A stretch of DNA of 64,000 bases from Agromyces protaetiae (GTDB lineage Bacteria; Actinomycetota; Actinomycetes; Actinomycetales; Microbacteriaceae), in NCBI RefSeq assembly GCF_030866785.1, contig NZ_CP133018.1, forward strand, positions 2,604,001-2,668,000, read 5' to 3'. Below are positions 63,263 to 64,000 of the stretch, piece by piece. The notes below the pieces were generated by a model. It did no database searches and had not been told where the DNA came from. It saw only the letters and a program-made list of their open reading frames with translations. The position numbers were made by a program, and so were the translations under genes. Numbering within the stretch: position 1 is the stretch's first letter; every line of letters starts with the position of its first letter.

Positions 63263-64000
63263 TCACATCATCCTCGAGTAGAGCTCGGTCTGCATGCGGC
63301 GCGACCATCTCGATTGCAGCGTTGCGATGTCCGAGCCGAGGATTTTCGGATCGCGGGTCTTCGACTCGAAGTGGTACAGACGTGCCCACGGGCTCACCAC
63401 CGCGCTCAAGCCGCGCTCGCGGACCTTCATGTTCAGGTCCACGTCGTTGTAGTTGCCGGGCAGCTCGAGCGTGAACCCGCCGAGCTCGAGGAAGAGATCG
63501 CGCGCAATCATCGCCGCGGCCGCCGTCACGCCAGAGACCTCGTGGTCGACCTTGGTGGAGGCGATCCCGTCGTCTTGACGACCGCGCCACCCGAATCCGG
63601 CGTGGCCAGCAACGCCCTGCAGGTAAATCTGCCCGGCGTGCTGGATCGTGCTGTCCTCGAAGTGGAGCTGAGCGCCGACGATGCCGACGCCAGGCTGCTG
63701 CGCGAGCCCCAGCATGGTGTCGATCCAATCGTCGGTGACGACCTCGACGTCGTCATTGAGCAGAAGGAGGTACTCCCCGCGGGCGGCGACGGCGCCGCGG
63801 TTCATCTTGGCGCTGAAGTTGAAGGGTGCATCCCAGGCCACGAGCCGGAGACGGTCGCCGCACAGCGCCTCGAGGTCGGCGATGACCGATTCGGGGGTGT
63901 CCCGGTCGGCGACCACGACGAATTCGAGGTTCCGGTAGGTGGTGCGATCGACGATTCCGCGGACCGCCTCGGTGACGAGCACCCGATCGTAGCCGGCGAT
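63263..64000 (-). CDS. Glycosyltransferase family 2, C-terminal part, cut by window end
   Basis: At least 245 codons are visible; the frame stays open to the window edge, so the start lies beyond 64000. The visible part has EFVVVADRDTPESVI, EYLLLLNDDVEVVTDDWID with the metal acidic pair, and LPGNYNDVDLNMKVRERGLS in the acceptor half, a pattern of rhamnosyl/galactosyl GT2 enzymes that act on surface polymers. It is convergent with rmlD, 13 bases between stops, and probably belongs to a continuing glycan cluster. Confidence 0.88.
   Translation of the reverse strand: MAGYDRVLVTEAVRGIVDRTTYRNLEFVVVADRDTPESVIADLEALCGDRLRLVAWDAPFNFSAKMNRGAVAARGEYLLLLNDDVEVVTDDWIDTMLGLAQQPGVGIVGAQLHFEDSTIQHAGQIYLQGVAGHAGFGWRGRQDDGIASTKVDHEVSGVTAAAAMIARDLFLELGGFTLELPGNYNDVDLNMKVRERGLSAVVSPWARLYHFESKTRDPKILGSDIATLQSRWSRRMQTELYSRMM

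Overview
This window comes from a GC-rich actinobacterial chromosome, most likely a Microbacteriaceae member (Agromyces or Microbacterium type). Evidence: strongly GC-ending codons; the actinobacterial small families DUF3159, DUF3710, DUF3093, DUF4193, DUF3499, DUF5719 and DUF6504; SepH; a WhmD/WhiB2-type regulator; tandem clpP genes; and many starts that look leaderless, with a TAnnnT hexamer 6-7 bases before ATG or GTG. The genus is an inference from gene order. I saw no tRNA, rRNA, CRISPR array, insertion sequence or integrase.

Bases 1-16.8 kb are housekeeping. They hold the end of a 3-hydroxyacyl-CoA dehydrogenase, dxs, aconitase, the DUF3159-DUF3710-dut operon, DUF3093, DUF4193, sepH, a DUF6504 gene with a LexA-like box, clpX, an unusual AAA ATPase, clpP2-clpP1, a hypothetical gene, manB, DUF3499 and a metallopeptidase-family gene. 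Bases 16.9-26.9 kb hold the DUF5719-glycosyltransferase-whiB2 group, galE, a tiny membrane protein, a GlxA-type regulator, manA and an acyl-CoA dehydrogenase. The manB/DUF3499/DUF5719/GT/whiB2/manA grouping resembles the conserved WhmD-manB region of other actinobacteria.

Bases 27-64 kb are a large cell-surface polysaccharide locus. It contains two tandem O-antigen-ligase-like polymerases, a flippase, at least eight GT2 and two GT4 glycosyltransferases, a GT2/DUF2304 pair, several polytopic membrane proteins (two of them DUF2142-like), a methyltransferase, a secreted lysozyme-like/LGFP-repeat protein, a Wzm/Wzt ABC exporter with a glycosyltransferase gene between its subunits, and the full dTDP-L-rhamnose pathway (rmlA, rmlC, rmlB, rmlD). 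The product is probably a rhamnose-containing wall glycan carrying unusual sugars.

The most distinctive part is 38.5-46.3 kb. An LpxA-like acyltransferase is in an operon with a YbhN/AglD-like membrane protein and a glycosyltransferase. Divergent from it is a sugar aminotransferase plus Gfo/Idh dehydrogenase pair of GnnB/GnnA or WbpE/WbpB type. A second aminotransferase, an epimerase, a small hexapeptide acyltransferase and an L-2-hydroxyglutarate oxidase follow. This looks like a module making acylated amino sugars in a monoderm bacterium, possibly with its own recycling of 2-hydroxyglutarate.

Regulatory DNA visible by eye includes perfect palindromes upstream of acnA and whiB2, a cluster of TGGCA/TGCCA half-sites before the GlxA-type regulator, a LexA-like box and several strong bidirectional hairpins.
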